64,000 nucleotides of DNA from Reticulitermes lucifugus (taxonomy: Eukaryota > Arthropoda > Insecta > Blattodea > Rhinotermitidae): contig JAKCWW010000480.1 of NCBI GenBank assembly GCA_026260175.1, positions 4,117 to 68,116 on the forward strand, given 5' to 3'. Shown in pieces: positions 46,073 to 57,023 of this stretch. How positions within the stretch are numbered: position 1 is the first letter of the stretch; every line of letters starts with the position of its first letter. A program made the position numbers and the translations under genes. The notes beneath the pieces are model-generated. The model ran no database searches. It was not told the origin of the DNA and saw nothing but the letters and a program-made list of their open reading frames with translations.

Positions 46073-47245
46073 ATTGGTCGTGAAAAGTTGCTTCTATACG
46101 ATCTGATCAACGGAGACGTTAATTAAAAGTCTATACAGGTGTAAAATGTTAAGAACACGCCCTGGGTGTCTAAATAGTATCGCTGGCGGTTTTCCAATGT
46201 CTGTGCCAGTAACGGTCTACACGGGGACGTTAGTGATGACTCATTAGTGTCGATTAGATAGGAATTTATAATTGCAATATAGTTTACTGTTAATTAGCTC
46301 TGAAAAAAAATTCGCATACGCAGTAATTGAACAGGAACACCTCAAAGTGGATACACCTCTCCACCAGCATTACAGCCGTACGGTTCTATACAAATCTGTA
46401 CGAAATGGAGAGGAGAGGAGCGCAGTGTGTGTTCGTCTGCATGTCTTCTCGAGTTATTCAACAGCGACAGAAATTCGGTCTGCGGCGTAGTCTGTTCCGT
46501 GCCACGCTGACACTAGGGACAGCTCAGTCAAGGTAGTGACATTAATACAAAAGCGACCGGGCTTCAATCCCCATGCTGGACAGGAATATTTGTACTGTTC
46601 TCTTCGCCACCACATTTGAACCGCATTCGCGGCCCACCCCAACATGCCATTTCGTGAGAACACGTAACTGCATCATCTGATACCCTAGAAGGTTAAAACG
46701 TGTCGCACACTGCCATTTAATTCCGAGTTAGGAACGCCAAATTGCTACATTTCCGTCTCATTACTACTACGCTATCAACAGCAGCACAATTTTATACGCA
46801 TTTAGGCACTCGTGTGCACGTGTTATCGCAATGTCCTTGGACATTCGTCGTCATCCTCCTCGTACATTTCCGGCTTGTTTCGACTTCGACGTAAAAATTG
46901 TTTAGGCTACATTTGTTGTGTTCCGCCCACAGAACCAGTATTTAAAGAGCAACGCGAATACCACGTGGTCTGCCACGGCGTTGGGCAACTGTTTACGTAA
47001 GGATTCGCACGAGGAATACCGACCTACGTGTCCATTTGTATGAACGTAAAATGCCAATGTAAGCAAACAAAATCCGATGAACATTTGGAATCACGTCTTC
47101 TAAACCGCTACAAATATTATCGTTACAATCGCATGGGGCCTCAATAGTTTCTGTTCACAAAGACAGCCGTTTAACACAAATACTGTACATTTAAATCAAC
47201 AAAAATTAAATTCACAGAGAAATAAAAAAAAGCATCGTGATCTTC
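46073..47245. other. no recognisable feature
   Basis: Nothing recognised. Confidence 0.55.
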
Positions 47246-47255
47246 TAGAATATGA

Positions 47256-47345
47256 CAGGGTGTAGCCTGCTAGATTCACACCAACGTTTCAATGAAACCT
47301 GCTGCATACATCTTCATGGTGGAAACTCACAGCCCTCAGAACCTC
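47256..47345 (-). repeat. interspersed repeat with hammerhead-like motif
   Basis: On the minus strand (47321-47279): CACC, ATGAAGA (CTGANGA with one change), stem II TGTA..TTCA-like weak hairpin, GAA, palindrome ACGT, T, GGTG. CACC and GGTG pair over 4 bp as stem I, the longest in this set. The surrounding sequence resembles a widely dispersed repeat; boundaries are unknown. Confidence 0.42.
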
Positions 47346-48689
47346 AGGATCCATTCAGCTCAGAATCTTTGATCTTTCCGCTAGTTATTTTGATCTTCAA
47401 ATGCTATACACGCGCAATTCCGAAATGTCCTTTATTATTTCAGCACGTCCTTAATTTACAAATCGAAATGCAGTTAACAGTAGCCCTTTCGCACACTGCA
47501 TGGTTCCCGTCAATTGCAGCAGCTTATTGTCACCTGGCCACTGCTGCGTTTTTACTTAGCCACAAAGAACAAAAAATGGACCAACCATATCAGCAACTGC
47601 ATGTCGCAGCATCCAAATTACGAACACTTGGTATGAAGAGAACGTTACTGGGACCAGCTATGTTTTGACGCTTCATGACATCTGCCGTTAACGATACCAA
47701 CAGAAAGCAGCGTCTACATACATGTGAAGAGTTGTTTCACATCTTTCCTTGCATTATGTATAGGTCTCATGCTTATTTTCTGATAATACATAGCAATTTT
47801 TAAAGTCCCGCTGAAAAGAGGAATTCGTCTGCGCTGTTCGTTCCACCGATCAGAGTGGCGAACGTTGGCCAATTTTTACTCACATCCGCGTGGTTAAAGG
47901 TTCAGATGTTACCGGACCTGCGACTATCCTTATGTTTCTACGCATCTTTTGTCTCCATCACAAGAACCGTGCCCTCCTTCCAAATTCTTACCTACTCACC
48001 ATTTATAATCACACTACCTCCTCACTGTACGCTGCATAATCTACACTTGGAACAACATTATTATATGAATTACGCAGCAACTTCCTGGTCACTGACACCA
48101 ACACCCAGAAGCAAAAAATATTCCGCGCAAGGGCAGGAAGATTTTCTCGTCACAACCACGTACAGATCAGCTTTGGGGCGCACACGGCCACTTACCTAAT
48201 GGGTTCTTTATTCGTGGGGTGGAACGTCCAAAGGCTACCTACCTAGAACACAGAATATGAATAATAGGCTTCATCTTCGTTGTGTGGTGCGTAAGAACGT
48301 GGACAAAGAGCCTTTTGCACAGAAGGCTAGGCAAATTTAATTTTTGTAACCAGTCAAAACACTAAAGTGTTACACGATACACAAGCATCACTTTATCAGT
48401 TTTCTCACAAAAGGATCATCGTACATCAAAGTGTTATGTACCATGAGATACAGACTGCAGTTCTCCGACCTTCATTTAAACGTTTTTCGATACATTATAG
48501 CAACTATTTCACGCAACGCAAAAGCCAACCAATTGTTTCTCGGCAATGTGTCAACTTATCATGACTTGGTATCACGGGGCTTTATTTGCAATTATGCACA
48601 CTACGGAGACGAGGTACGGCTACGTACTTATGTTGAAAGCACAGGGTCTTCGTGACGTTTGAAATTTTCGCACAGCGGTGTGACTGGGG
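47346..48689. other. no recognisable feature
   Basis: The frame that starts at 47252 continues to 47668 (138 codons) without a recognisable domain; 47855-48199 (114 codons) likewise. Confidence 0.5.
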
Positions 48690-48835
48690 ATTCCGTTCTC
48701 CTGGAATATGGTGCCGCGTAACTGGATAATTCGACCCTTGGAGATGAGGCTAGTACGCTGCCCCGAAACGTCGGGAACTGACTACCCAGTGACACAGCGT
48801 CATATCCCAAAAGAGCGGATCTTCGCCTAAAGGTT
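48690..48835 (+). repeat. interspersed repeat with hammerhead-like motif
   Basis: Motif at 48735-48775: CCC, TTGGAGA (core with C3 changed to T), T, a GC-rich hairpin, then GAA, palindrome ACGT, C, GGG. CCC and GGG pair as stem I. Downstream AACTGACTACCCAGTGACAC and GCGTCATATCCCAAAAGAGC belong to the same dispersed repeat style as 10172 (CGGCGTC..TAACCCAGAAG). Confidence 0.42.
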
Positions 48836-49425
48836 TTTATTACATGTCGCTGTGTAAGCCCTAATGCAGTCCAGGCTTGCTAGCTTTCACAAGCCCGTTT
48901 GCAGCGCCATAACCTAAAAAAAAATGTCTAGGCCTGCTCTGAATATCGGAGTTTCCATTCTCGTTTAGCGAGGTTTCATGGCTCGTCGCGCAATACAGTA
49001 TAGCTAGTCTACCAAGAAGGAAACAGTGTACCATTACTCCTTCCTTCCTTCCTGACAGCGAAACTTTCTGTTAACTTCTTGTACATAATGGAATATACTT
49101 TTTATGGTATTCATTTATATGCATTTAATTACAATTTATGATACAATAACCAACAAAATGCACAGTATTGCAACATATAGTTTTACAATTAAAACTTTAA
49201 ATCTCCAACATGTTTCAGTTTTTTAAGAACAATCTTCGGCGTGAAAACATCAATAATATATTATAAAACATGAATTACATTAAAATAATAATACATTATG
49301 TATGTGTGTATCCTGGAGTCCACGGTAGGGGCGAGATGTGTAGAAATATTCCACGTGACGAGAATATAATAAATAGTAGTGCTGGATTACAGTTACTCAA
49401 CATCGTATAAACAACGTGTGGATGG
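48836..49425. other. no recognisable feature
   Basis: A GAAACATGT block with an upstream CCGAAGA (minus strand, 49207-49239) is a further, poor hammerhead candidate. Nothing else. Confidence 0.45.
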
Positions 49426-49643
49426 GACGACGGTAGGCGCGGTACTGTACTGTAATGTACTGTAATGTACCATAAACCGAATACACGTTCTTGTAGCACT
49501 GCTAAGCCACAAAGATCAACGCAGCCAGACACCAGACGACGATAGGCACGGTACTGTACTGTACTGTATTGTACCATACACCGAATACACGTTGTTGTAG
49601 CACTGCTAAGCCACAAAGATCAACGCAGCCAGACACCAGTTCC
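49426..49643. repeat. 109-bp tandem duplication with (TACTG)n
   Basis: Two copies, 49426-49534 and 49535-49643, start GACGACGGTAGGCGCGGTAC / GACGACGATAGGCACGGTAC and share CACAAAGATCAACGCAGCCA. Each contains a short TACTG/TAATG pentamer run of different length. The divergence is a few percent. Confidence 0.92.
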
Positions 49644-50204
49644 CGCGCAACCAAGCAAGGTGATCAGCATTCCCTGGCCCAGAGTTGGTGGCGGTCGGCA
49701 GGATGCGTCGTACAACCCGCTTGAAACAATGATGGATACACAGCCCGGTTGACGGGTGACGCCAAAACGACACACTCTTCTGAGTAACCCTGTCGTGCAA
49801 GGGTACGATCGGAATAATCTTCAATATGGGCCGCCTACAAATGAGATTTCCAAACTGCGGCTCAACAAACATGTTACGGGTAGGCCTACACTAAGCGTTA
49901 CAAAAACTGGCTAACTGCAGCTGTTGTCAGCCAGTATTCTTCTACGGCAAAACGACAAATGATATAACACAGACTAATGGTGCTCTGATTTCGACAGACA
50001 TTTTCGTAGTTCTGTGTACATTAACTTCTACAGTCCCACAAGTGTTTTTTCACTGACGAAGGCGAACACTGTGTAAAACATCGCATAATGGAAAGAATGA
50101 AGCGGAATGGCTGTCAGTATAGTAAACACTACCGGCCGTAACACACGGCAGTCATTCACGACAGATTTCACGCCGCCACGGCGACCAGGCCAGCTGTCGG
50201 AATC
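49644..50204. other. no recognisable feature
   Basis: Nothing recognised. Confidence 0.55.
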
Positions 50205-50212
50205 TCTTATAC

Positions 50213-50737
50213 CATGGTTTCTCAAACTGTGGTACGCATAACATTGCTTACTGGTACGCGGCTTTGATTACAAATCGGACTACAATAAGGGAAATTTTAA
50301 AAAAATAAAGCACAAGCGACATGCACTCGCTAATATGCAGTACTGCTGGCAACATTAGGCCGTCAGCCAGTCCTTCCAAGTTCAGTTTTTTAAGCTATAT
50401 CTAGCTTTGTTTTAAACTTCAATAACACTCGGTAAAACAGAATTTAGCGGGACACAGGAAAACGTTTTAAATAGCATTTTAGCTCTTTCCATCTCTTTTG
50501 TTATACAAAAAAGCGTACATTTTTCGCTGTTCAATATTTTGCATATCCTAGTTTACGCCTCGTATTAATTGTACCTTGCTCTCAACATGAACAACTGTAT
50601 GTACTTTTCCTTCGTAAAGTAAAGTTTGCAACGACCCAGAGAATTTAAACTCTTTTTTATTTAAATGCAAAAAAGTACTGTTGGTACACTGAAATTGTTA
50701 AATTTCGTAGGGCAGCGAAAAAGTTTGAGAAGCCCTG
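50213..50737 (+). mobile_element. non-autonomous hAT element, copy 2
   Basis: The left end CATGGTTTCTCAAACTGTGG and the right end (minus) CAGGGCTTCTCAAACTTTTT form hAT-type inverted repeats. Flanking octamers TCTTATAC (50205-50212) and TCCTACAT (50738-50745) agree at five of eight positions, a decayed 8-bp TSD. Blocks ACTGGTACGCGGC and GGCCGTCAGCCAGTCC match, in inverted order, those of 21966-22264, which is shorter by about 225 bp. No transposase frame. Confidence 0.75.
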
Positions 50738-50879
50738 TCCTACATAATGGGTATCGGAGACTCTTTCCTTGGGCGTAGAATTTCAATAATGGCACCTTAC
50801 TTTGAGCGAACGTAAGTTACAAGTAGGCTACTTTAATTGTGTTAATACCCACCTAGCGCTTTGTATCAAATTAATGGGT

Positions 50880-50975
50880 CAAAAACCGGCAAGTTTCTTT
50901 CATAACTTTCATTTGTTAACCGACATGTTTCGATCCAGACCACCCCTGATGAGGTTCCACGGCGGGTAACAAAGC
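50880..50975. repeat. possible dispersed repeat end
   Basis: ACCGACATGTTTCGATCCAG with CCCCTGATGAGGTTCC recalls the style of the hammerhead-bearing termini, but CTGATGAG and GAAAC lie on opposite strands, so no hammerhead can form. Confidence 0.25.
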
Positions 50976-51724
50976 TATCAAAGGAAGTTGTGTCCTTCTG
51001 GTGGAAGCAAAGTACTGGCAAGATGGGATAAAACATTACGACTGACACCCATCTTCGCGGCTCGATTCCTGGCAAACTCAGAGAATTGTTCCCTCTCCAA
51101 AGCATCCGGAACGACTGTCGAGCCCACCAACATCCTATTCCATGGTGACCGGAGCATCTTTCTCAGAGGGCAAAGCGGTCGGCAAGTGAAGCTACACCAT
51201 CAGAAGAGCCGTAATGCCAACAAGTCAAAATCGCGAAACTCGGAGATGGTACCTGTATTATATTACACTTCCTGTCCATAAGAATACGACTACATGACAA
51301 CTGCTCAATCTCTGTTTCTCATATGGTCCATTTCATAAGGCAACAGAACTTAGCCAATGCCACGAAGACAGAAGAAAGTCTGGGTCATTAACCTATCGTT
51401 AATGCAAGGAGAGCTAATGGCCAACTTGATAGCATCCATTCCATTAAAATACAGATAATATTCCAAACCCAACATCCAAGTTGTCTCTTCATAAAACTCC
51501 CACACAGGCATCCAAAAGGTTAATTCCCATAACGCAAAAGACTCGAAAATTAAAAAAAAATCTTTATCCGCACGCAACGGGTAGAAAATATCCATAAATG
51601 TCACCACATAAGCACAAAAAATGACAGACTCTATGGCCCTATCCATCCAAGTACTACAGATTAGAACCGGGAGAATCAACTTTAAGTTACGAGTAACAGC
51701 AACTGTTCGGCGCCAACTAACTGC
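50976..51724. other. open frame of unknown nature
   Basis: The minus-strand frame 51350-51739 (129 codons) is rich in aromatic and hydrophobic residues (FESFALWELTFWMPVWEFYE). I do not recognise it. It may be an old transposon piece or chance. Confidence 0.35.
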
Positions 51725-51800
51725 GGAACATGGTAACACTAGATTAACATTCTGGAGGCAGAGGGTTCGAATCTCAGATGATTTGCCTCTAACCGAAATT
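51725..51800 (+). mobile_element. possible tRNA-derived SINE head
   Basis: AACATGGTAACACTAGATTA has A-box-like spacing and GAGGGTTCGAATCTC is a good B box about 35 bp on. No acceptor stem or TSD is seen. Confidence 0.35.
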
Positions 51801-52253
51801 TATGACGTTATTCCGAGAGTGTCAAAGAGAAATATAGGGTAGTACTCTGAATGAGGCAACGAACGCACCTTGCGTATGTACCATTCCTGTTTGTATCCCA
51901 ATTACATGCAATGCTAAGACACATAACTTATGAAGCTGAAACTACGGAAAATGTAAAGAACGAGTAAAGGGACAAATGGGAAGTTCCAGTCTGTTTCAAA
52001 CCATGTCGTCGATATTTACAAGAGAACATGGTTTTAAAAAGACTTCAACTTCGGAAGTAAACTGATTACATCACGTACTGCTTCTTTACACGAAGTTAAC
52101 AGAGACCATGACTACTTAACAAAGCAGACCACATAGTCCGCCCCAGATACAAATCGTCTGACGCAGTATTTGTATACTGGAGGAGTAAACAAATGTCTGA
52201 CGGCAATAGCAAGGTCTTCCGTGGAGTTTCAGACCAGTTTCCTTGTTCGTATT
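51801..52253. other. no recognisable feature
   Basis: Nothing recognised. Confidence 0.55.
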
Positions 52254-52255
52254 AA

Positions 52256-52410
52256 GGGCCTTTACACGGTCAATATTTACCGTCAATATTACGACAATCA
52301 CAACAGATCGTGTTAAGGATAGTACTGATGTGATCAAATATTGATGAAAAGCGATTTAAACGTTTTCAAAATATTCCTGGTACAATCAATAAATACTGAC
52401 CGGAAAAAGA
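52256..52410. mobile_element. possible MITE with Harbinger-like left end
   Basis: TTAAGGGCCTTTACACGGTC is typical of Harbinger-like left ends. ACGGTCAATATTTACCG has an inverted partner CAATAAATACTGACCG near 52390-52405. The outer right end is mutated and no TSD was found. Confidence 0.3.
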
Positions 52411-52549
52411 GACAGCCATGCCTGTAGCCTTGCATCGCCCACCACGTACAGTAGGCCCACTCTGTATGCTCGAAAGACGTCAACAATGAAAATTATGATT
52501 ACTGAATAAATATACTGAACGTATAAAGTCGATACTTACCTCAACATAC

Positions 52550-52818
52550 GGGTCGGTACAGCGACTCGCTAAGGGCTGGGCGGCCAGGGGATCGAATCCC
52601 AGTACGGGCGAATGTTCCGCACCCACCCATACCGCCCCTGGGACCCATCCAGCATCCTATACAGTGCGTACCGGGTCATTCCCGGGGGTAAAGCGGCCGC
52701 GGTGTGGCGCCCATCACCCACCCCTTCTAGCACCGAGATTAAAGACAGATACACCTATACCTCTACTACCCCTCTCAGCCTTCCTGGCAGGTTATAGGGT
52801 GAACTTTACCTTTGCTTT
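52550..52818 (+). mobile_element. tRNA-derived SINE, family 1, 5'-truncated
   Basis: Same family as 6970: B box GGGGATCGAATCCCAG, body CCCGGGGGTAAAGCGGCCGC, end TTTACC. It starts at GGGTCGGTACAGCGACTCGC, so about 20 bp of head with most of the A box is missing. TSDs of 16 bp with one difference, ACTNACCTCAACATAC, flank it (52534-52549 and 52819-52834). Truncation with an intact TSD means it was truncated during insertion. Confidence 0.92.
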
Positions 52819-52834
52819 ACTGACCTCAACATAC

Positions 52835-54795
52835 TGACGACAAAACAGTGGCGATAAATAACGGCCGTGTAAAAGCGAGCTTCATGTCTGAATACTTGTT
52901 CACTGCAGCCAAGTCCACAATCCACAGACCAACCTTCAGTTTGCAGGATATGCTTTTCGAAAATTCTGACAGTTACATATACGTCTACGTCATAAAACAA
53001 TTACAGATTACTACAGGGCGGACTGTCTTTATCGTGGCAATAATTTCCTTTGTTATAGCGGTGGCTGTAAGAGTCGGACGCTCCTCTCGTCACACCAAAC
53101 CGATTCATAACGCGTTACGTTACGCGGTTTGGGAAACTCACTGAAGAATCTTCCCTATTCCTATCGTCACAATTTCTGCAGGAGACTAAGAATTTTCGAA
53201 ACAAACTTCTTGTGTCACACTCTAATAGCCACGTCAACTGCAGCTGAAATGAGGCACAGGTTTAGTACTGTTTATGGCAGTGTAGAACTTAACATACAAG
53301 CAGGCGCGCCACTTTATCTAAAGCGTTATGAAAATGTCTTGAAGACGCCAGTCCGAAGAACTGTTGCTCCTAAATCTTCCCCCTCGGCTTCTTTCTAAGC
53401 GAGATATGGCGTTTGGTAAACATTTCAAGCTCTGCTTTACACATGTGCGTCACTTTCACTGCTCAACTATGCTTGGTTATGCTACCTCAATCTGTAACGG
53501 TTTATGAAACGAACACCAGGCATTCGATTCCCGACAAGAAGCTGTCACTTTTTCCAGACATCAAAGCGTTCAGACCACCGACTCTGGGGAACGTTAGGAT
53601 CCCAACCAATGACAACCAACAGTTCTCTCCATGGCGGTTCACGGAGGGCAGATTTGCCTCTACGCCCTCCACACACTCTCACGGCACTTTCTTGTTTGGA
53701 GAGGCTAAAACTAAGTTGTTTTAATCCCAACACAAATGTTACTTTGGTAGAGGTAGAGGAAAGAGAGCATTCATTAATGAACATTTCTCAGGCTATTTAA
53801 TGACACTGTTTCAATTGAGAAGATTATACAAAGGTTAATGAGGTGAGGAAACCGAACGGACTGTAAGGGTAACGCTCTAGACTATGGCAACAACATTGAC
53901 TACAGTGAGTCTACAAAATGAGTCTGATGGGCAGAAGAGCTCTTTGAAGCCGAGAATTCTACCATACACACCACTTCAACTACCAGCAAATGAATCCCGC
54001 AATTCAATTACATAATGAACAAGATACTAGGAAATAAACGTTACACAACTCGTCCATGCAGCGTGAAACAGACACAGAACAGCACCAACGCACAAATACA
54101 TTTAAAGTTTTTGTTTTAGGAACTATTTCGTGCAGGCCTAAGTTTCCCACGTGCACGCCATGAAAAATGTATGGATAAGTGGAGGTATAGCTCTACTCAT
54201 TCTTAACCCGGGCACTTCACGCCCCGACCGCTTTACCCCCGCGAAAATAGCCCCCGGTAATCAGTGAATAGGAGAAACGGGTCTGGACAATATGGCAAAG
54301 AGAAAAATACCTTCTCCCTGTCGAGAAGTGTTACAGAAAAGTCACAACATAACACACAATTCGACACTTCCACGATTTCATCTGGAGAACGTATGGAGAT
54401 ACACCCATCAAGAAACACTTGGCGCCAACAGTTCAACTGCCCTTAAGCTTGCTGCGCCTAGCGAAGTGCATAGAACGGTCCTTATAACAAGCAGGCCCTA
54501 AGTAAAGTTCTGAGGAGCCAACAGTTAAACAACACAGCACACAGTCCTCTTCCAACATTTCTTACTCAGCGGGTCAAAAAACCACCTGCTTTTGTGGAAC
54601 AAAAAGACCCAGCTCATGTCTTTTGTTTTCCAGTGTTACGCTGTCCTGTAAACAGGTCATATGCCACCAAAGGTAACATCAGAAGTTCATACAACTGCCC
54701 ACTACAAGAAATTACAAACGTACACGTGACACTGGTTAATTTTACAGTGATGTCTTCCATTTTCCAAACCGTTAAAATTTTTGGTTTTATTATTA
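52835..54795. other. no recognisable feature
   Basis: Frames of 80-103 codons (52848-53144, 53129-53398, 53413-53724) overlap but show no family signature or splice-linked pattern that I can support. Confidence 0.5.
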
Positions 54796-54964
54796 CAATC
54801 GGACTCGGTTATAACGTCATGAAAGGGACTGAATAACGAGTGTTGTTATAACCGAGTAGTATAATGTTATGGTTAACAGTGAGGAATTAATTGGTACCAC
54901 AGAACATCTGACGCTATAGACTAGGTTTCGCATAAACCGATGTCGTTATAACCGGGTTCGACTG
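54796..54964. mobile_element. pogo/Tigger-like MITE
   Basis: The left end CAATCGGACTCGGTTATAAC and the right end (minus) CAGTCGAACCCGGTTATAAC are inverted repeats of the CAGTCRAACC type of Tc1/mariner pogo and Tigger elements. A TA precedes the left end; the right flank is TG. Inside, ACTCGGTTATAAC/GTTATAACCGAGT forms a perfect 13-bp hairpin. 169 bp, no transposase. Confidence 0.78.
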
Positions 54965-56257
54965 TGTTTATTGTCTAGCTACTGTTTAGTATAAGAAAAA
55001 TGATGGAAACCACTCTTCCTACCCAGTCGGTTTCCTAAGCTCTTCTATGTGTTTTTAGCACACCGCAGTAGCTTTTTGTCATTTACTGCAGAGACACAAG
55101 GCATCTTACTCGACATGAAATCCTAGTGCTGCAAACCAACGCGCACTACATGTACCGGTACCTTAACATACCACACACACTCATATATTGATCTTCAACG
55201 TACGTTGTTAAATACACACTACAACAAAAAATGTTAAAGTGGCAACATTAACGCAATCACGCTACAGGCTATGATGTTACTCATGCATTAGCTTTTTTTT
55301 TTCACGACGACGGCTTCTTGCAGTAACGGACCTTGTGGATCAACACAGACCAAAATTTCATTCTCCAGATAACTTTTAAAGTAGACCCCAATACCAAGTG
55401 TCATTAAAAACCCATTTATGCCAGGACCCACACGAGCTTTCCACTATGCATTCACATTACAGACATTCTGGAAACAATACGTAAAACATTCGATCAAAAT
55501 CCGTTCATTCTAACTAGATTCGTATCTTTAGTTGAGTGTCAACATAAGTCTCATGTAAATTAAACCATAGGAGTCACACTGGTGATACAAACCAAGACCA
55601 AATTTGTTCCACAAATTTTATACAGAAACACAAATCCGTAGCCTAAGTGATCCACTCTTAACAATCTTCAGCCAGTTCAATCCACTTCAGTGCCTCTTCC
55701 CTTAACATCCACTTCAATAATATCCATCCAGCTCCTCCTGCGTCTTTAAACAGTAACTTTATGAGAGATTTTTCCATCGTAATCCCATACTCATTCCGTA
55801 TTCTCACAACCGACCTACACGTTCAGCCCATGCCAATCGATTCACTCAAACAATGCGAACTGACATCTGACAGTGTAGCAGTTAACAGGAATCGCATCCA
55901 GCAAGAGCCAGAAAATGTACAAGTGCGTGTTACGTGTTCATGCATTGCTTGGCTCCAAATTGCAGCACGGCTGACTGCATGTGGGGAGGGTAAGAGCGGC
56001 ACATCAAGTGCGGTGCACTGTCAAGATTACAGGGCGCTTTCTATCCTGCACAGACCTCACGTTCCTCTCTGGGGACATTTCCGAGTACAAGGAGGACAAA
56101 AATAAAAGTTCCGGTAGGACCAAGTACCACATCATTTTCTTACTAACAACGAAATACCGGATCTTCCCTGAGTAACACAAGTGATTCAGCTGATCCACAA
56201 ATTCCCCATAACAGAGCCAAGCAACATCTAGTTCGTATCTTCACAACCTGCTTCTTT
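54965..56257. other. no recognisable feature
   Basis: The frame 55761-56105 (114 codons) has no recognisable domain. Confidence 0.5.
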
Positions 56258-56422
56258 TACCCAACCTCCCATTCAGTGGGTGGGTAAAGGGCTCTTTCTC
56301 GGGGGTAAGGCGGCCGGGGCGTGGAGCTGACCACTCATCTCCATCTAATATCAAGAACGCACAGCTATACTTCCATTCCCCACACATGCTTTCATGGCGT
56401 GCACAACGACTTTACCTTACCT
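56258..56422 (+). mobile_element. tRNA-derived SINE, family 1, body only
   Basis: CTCTTTCTCGGGGGTAAGGC and GGCCGGGGCGTGG, then ACAGCTATAC and TTTCATGGC, match the body of 6970-7249. The tRNA head is missing. Flanks show no clear TSD. Confidence 0.8.
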
Positions 56423-56869
56423 ACTCCTTTCAAGACTCCTTACACATACCTGGTAAGGAAAACAAACTGTGGACTTCAACAGCAGGCAGCATCCCAAATG
56501 TTTATTAAACACCTTCAATGCCACAGAACAGGTGAAACAATGCAGAACAAATTGTTTCTGTCTGGGATTAAATTCAGGAAAAAAAAAACCGCCAGCGTCA
56601 ATTTCGAGACAATTAGCTATCTGGAACAGGTCTATGCATTCACCACTGCCCATTCACAAAATTTCTCCAAGTTTACATCTGTCACTAGGTAATACAATAC
56701 AAATGTAACGCCTCCCTGTAACCTCCTACCCGCCAAATAAACACAGAGCAGTCAGTGATGTCTGCTGAGGTGTTCAGAAGTTGTTTAGGACACGTGCCAA
56801 ATACAATGACGTACATTACATCGTCAAATTCAACAGGCCTACGTTTTTTACACTTTACAGACACACACA
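56423..56869. other. no recognisable feature
   Basis: Nothing recognised. Confidence 0.5.
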
Positions 56870-57023
56870 CAGTCAAACCCCGATATACCGCCACCACCAC
56901 TTAGCGCCCATGGAAGTCTGCGAGCAGAAATTTCCTATTATACAGCATTTCGATTTACCACCATCCTTGATATATGGCCACACTGCGGTGAACGAACAGT
57001 GGTGCTACATCAGGGTTTGACTG
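56870..57023. mobile_element. pogo/Tigger-like MITE
   Basis: The left end CAGTCAAACCCCGATATACC and the right end (minus) CAGTCAAACCCTGATGTAGC are inverted repeats of about 25 bp. Ends are of the same type as at 54796. The expected TA flanks are not present (CA and TC). 154 bp, no coding capacity. Confidence 0.72.

Noticed and set aside
49205-49240. Hammerhead motif ending GAAACATGTT (minus)
   Set aside because: The core is CCGAAGA, stem II is poor, and the flanks do not pair as stem I.
50920-50955. Hammerhead from CTGATGAG
   Set aside because: The CTGATGAG and the GAAAC block lie on opposite strands.
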